From: Xylanibacter ruminicola
GTDB taxonomy: Bacteria; Bacteroidota; Bacteroidia; Bacteroidales; Bacteroidaceae
DNA length: 50,394 bases
Direction of reading: 5' to 3'
Assembly (NCBI RefSeq): GCF_900107775.1
Contig: NZ_FNRF01000008.1
Span: 1 to 50,394 of the forward strand
This document shows, piece by piece, positions 50,241 to 50,394 of this stretch; the first letter of the stretch is position 1, and every line of letters starts with the position of its first letter. The translations under genes were made by a program, and so were the position numbers. The notes below the pieces were generated by a model. It worked only from the letters and a program-made list of their open reading frames with translations. It searched no databases and was not told where the DNA came from.

Positions 50241-50394
50241 GAAGCGAAAGAGTTCGGGCAATTAGTAGTGCTCGGCTTTGACGTCACCGTCTTTACACCT
50301 GCACCCTATCAACGTCATCGTCTATGACGACCCTCAATGGAGTCCTCATCTTGCGGCTGGCTTCGCACTTAGATGCTTTCAGCGCTTATCCAAT
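50241..50394 (-). rRNA. rrl: 23S ribosomal RNA, 3' end (partial)
   Basis: The minus strand reads the 3'-terminal part of 23S rRNA, with ATTGGATAAGCGCTGAAAGC, GCGAAGCCAGCCGCAAGATG and TACTAATTGCCCGAACTC as landmarks. The gene runs out of the window at the right edge; transcription is leftward (23S then 5S). The 3' end near 50241 is approximate. The 50159-50240 spacer has no tRNA. Confidence 0.93.

Overview
The window looks like chromosomal DNA of a Bacteroidales bacterium, most likely Prevotellaceae (Prevotella/Segatella/Xylanibacter type). The evidence is the repeated TAnnTTTG(C) promoter boxes with no clear Shine-Dalgarno sequences, SusC/SusD/SusE outer-membrane proteins, a type IX secretion (PorP/GldK/L/M/N) cluster, and typical neighbour pairs such as rpsU-xer-hpf. 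I see no transposase, integron, prophage or CRISPR array. No stretch longer than about 300 bases lacks a gene.

Layout. 1-1.6 kb: rpsU, a Xer-type recombinase and hpf on the minus strand, with a promoter reading out of the left edge. 1.7-9.0 kb: housekeeping genes (aminopeptidase P; malate dehydrogenase plus gamma-carbonic-anhydrase-like protein; the gltX-kdtA-metallophosphoesterase operon). 9.1-15.7 kb: a 7TM-HD (PgpH-type) phosphohydrolase, a FadL/OmpP1 porin, priA and a small beta-barrel protein. 15.8-21.6 kb: the type IX secretion core operon porP-gldK-gldL-gldM-gldN. 21.7-24.2 kb: a membrane-spanning protein with LamG/kelch-like periplasmic parts and a cytoplasmic SARP-like DNA-binding end. 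24.4-29.2 kb: divergent from it, a glutaminase-family (DUF4964/4965) protein and a GH92 alpha-mannosidase. 29.3-31.2 kb: padR-pspC. 31.3-48.3 kb: a polysaccharide-utilisation locus on the minus strand: susC-susD-susE, a SusR-like DUF6377 regulator, GH31, a small SusE/F-like protein, a second GH31, and GH38. 48.5-50 kb: a DUF2795 protein, cobalamin adenosyltransferase and a degenerate methyltransferase-like protein. 50.0-50.4 kb: terminator, 5S rRNA and the 3' end of 23S rRNA, transcribed leftward.

How the parts may work together. The SusCDE proteins would bind and import an oligosaccharide, and two GH31 enzymes plus GH38 (and perhaps GH92 further away) would remove alpha-glucose and alpha-mannose. 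The susC operon and the GH31 operon share the same upstream arrangement: three GTATAAC-like direct repeats at matching distances (38, 57 and 114-116 bases) from the -7 box, including a 16-base identical stretch. The DUF6377 regulator gene lies between the two operons, so these repeats are probably its operator. This is the best candidate here for a system that has not been described in detail. The second candidate is the kelch/SARP transmembrane regulator, which sits between the type IX secretion operon and the glutaminase/GH92 pair.

Limits: all family calls come from reading the translated sequence, with no database search. Promoters and terminators are pattern-based.
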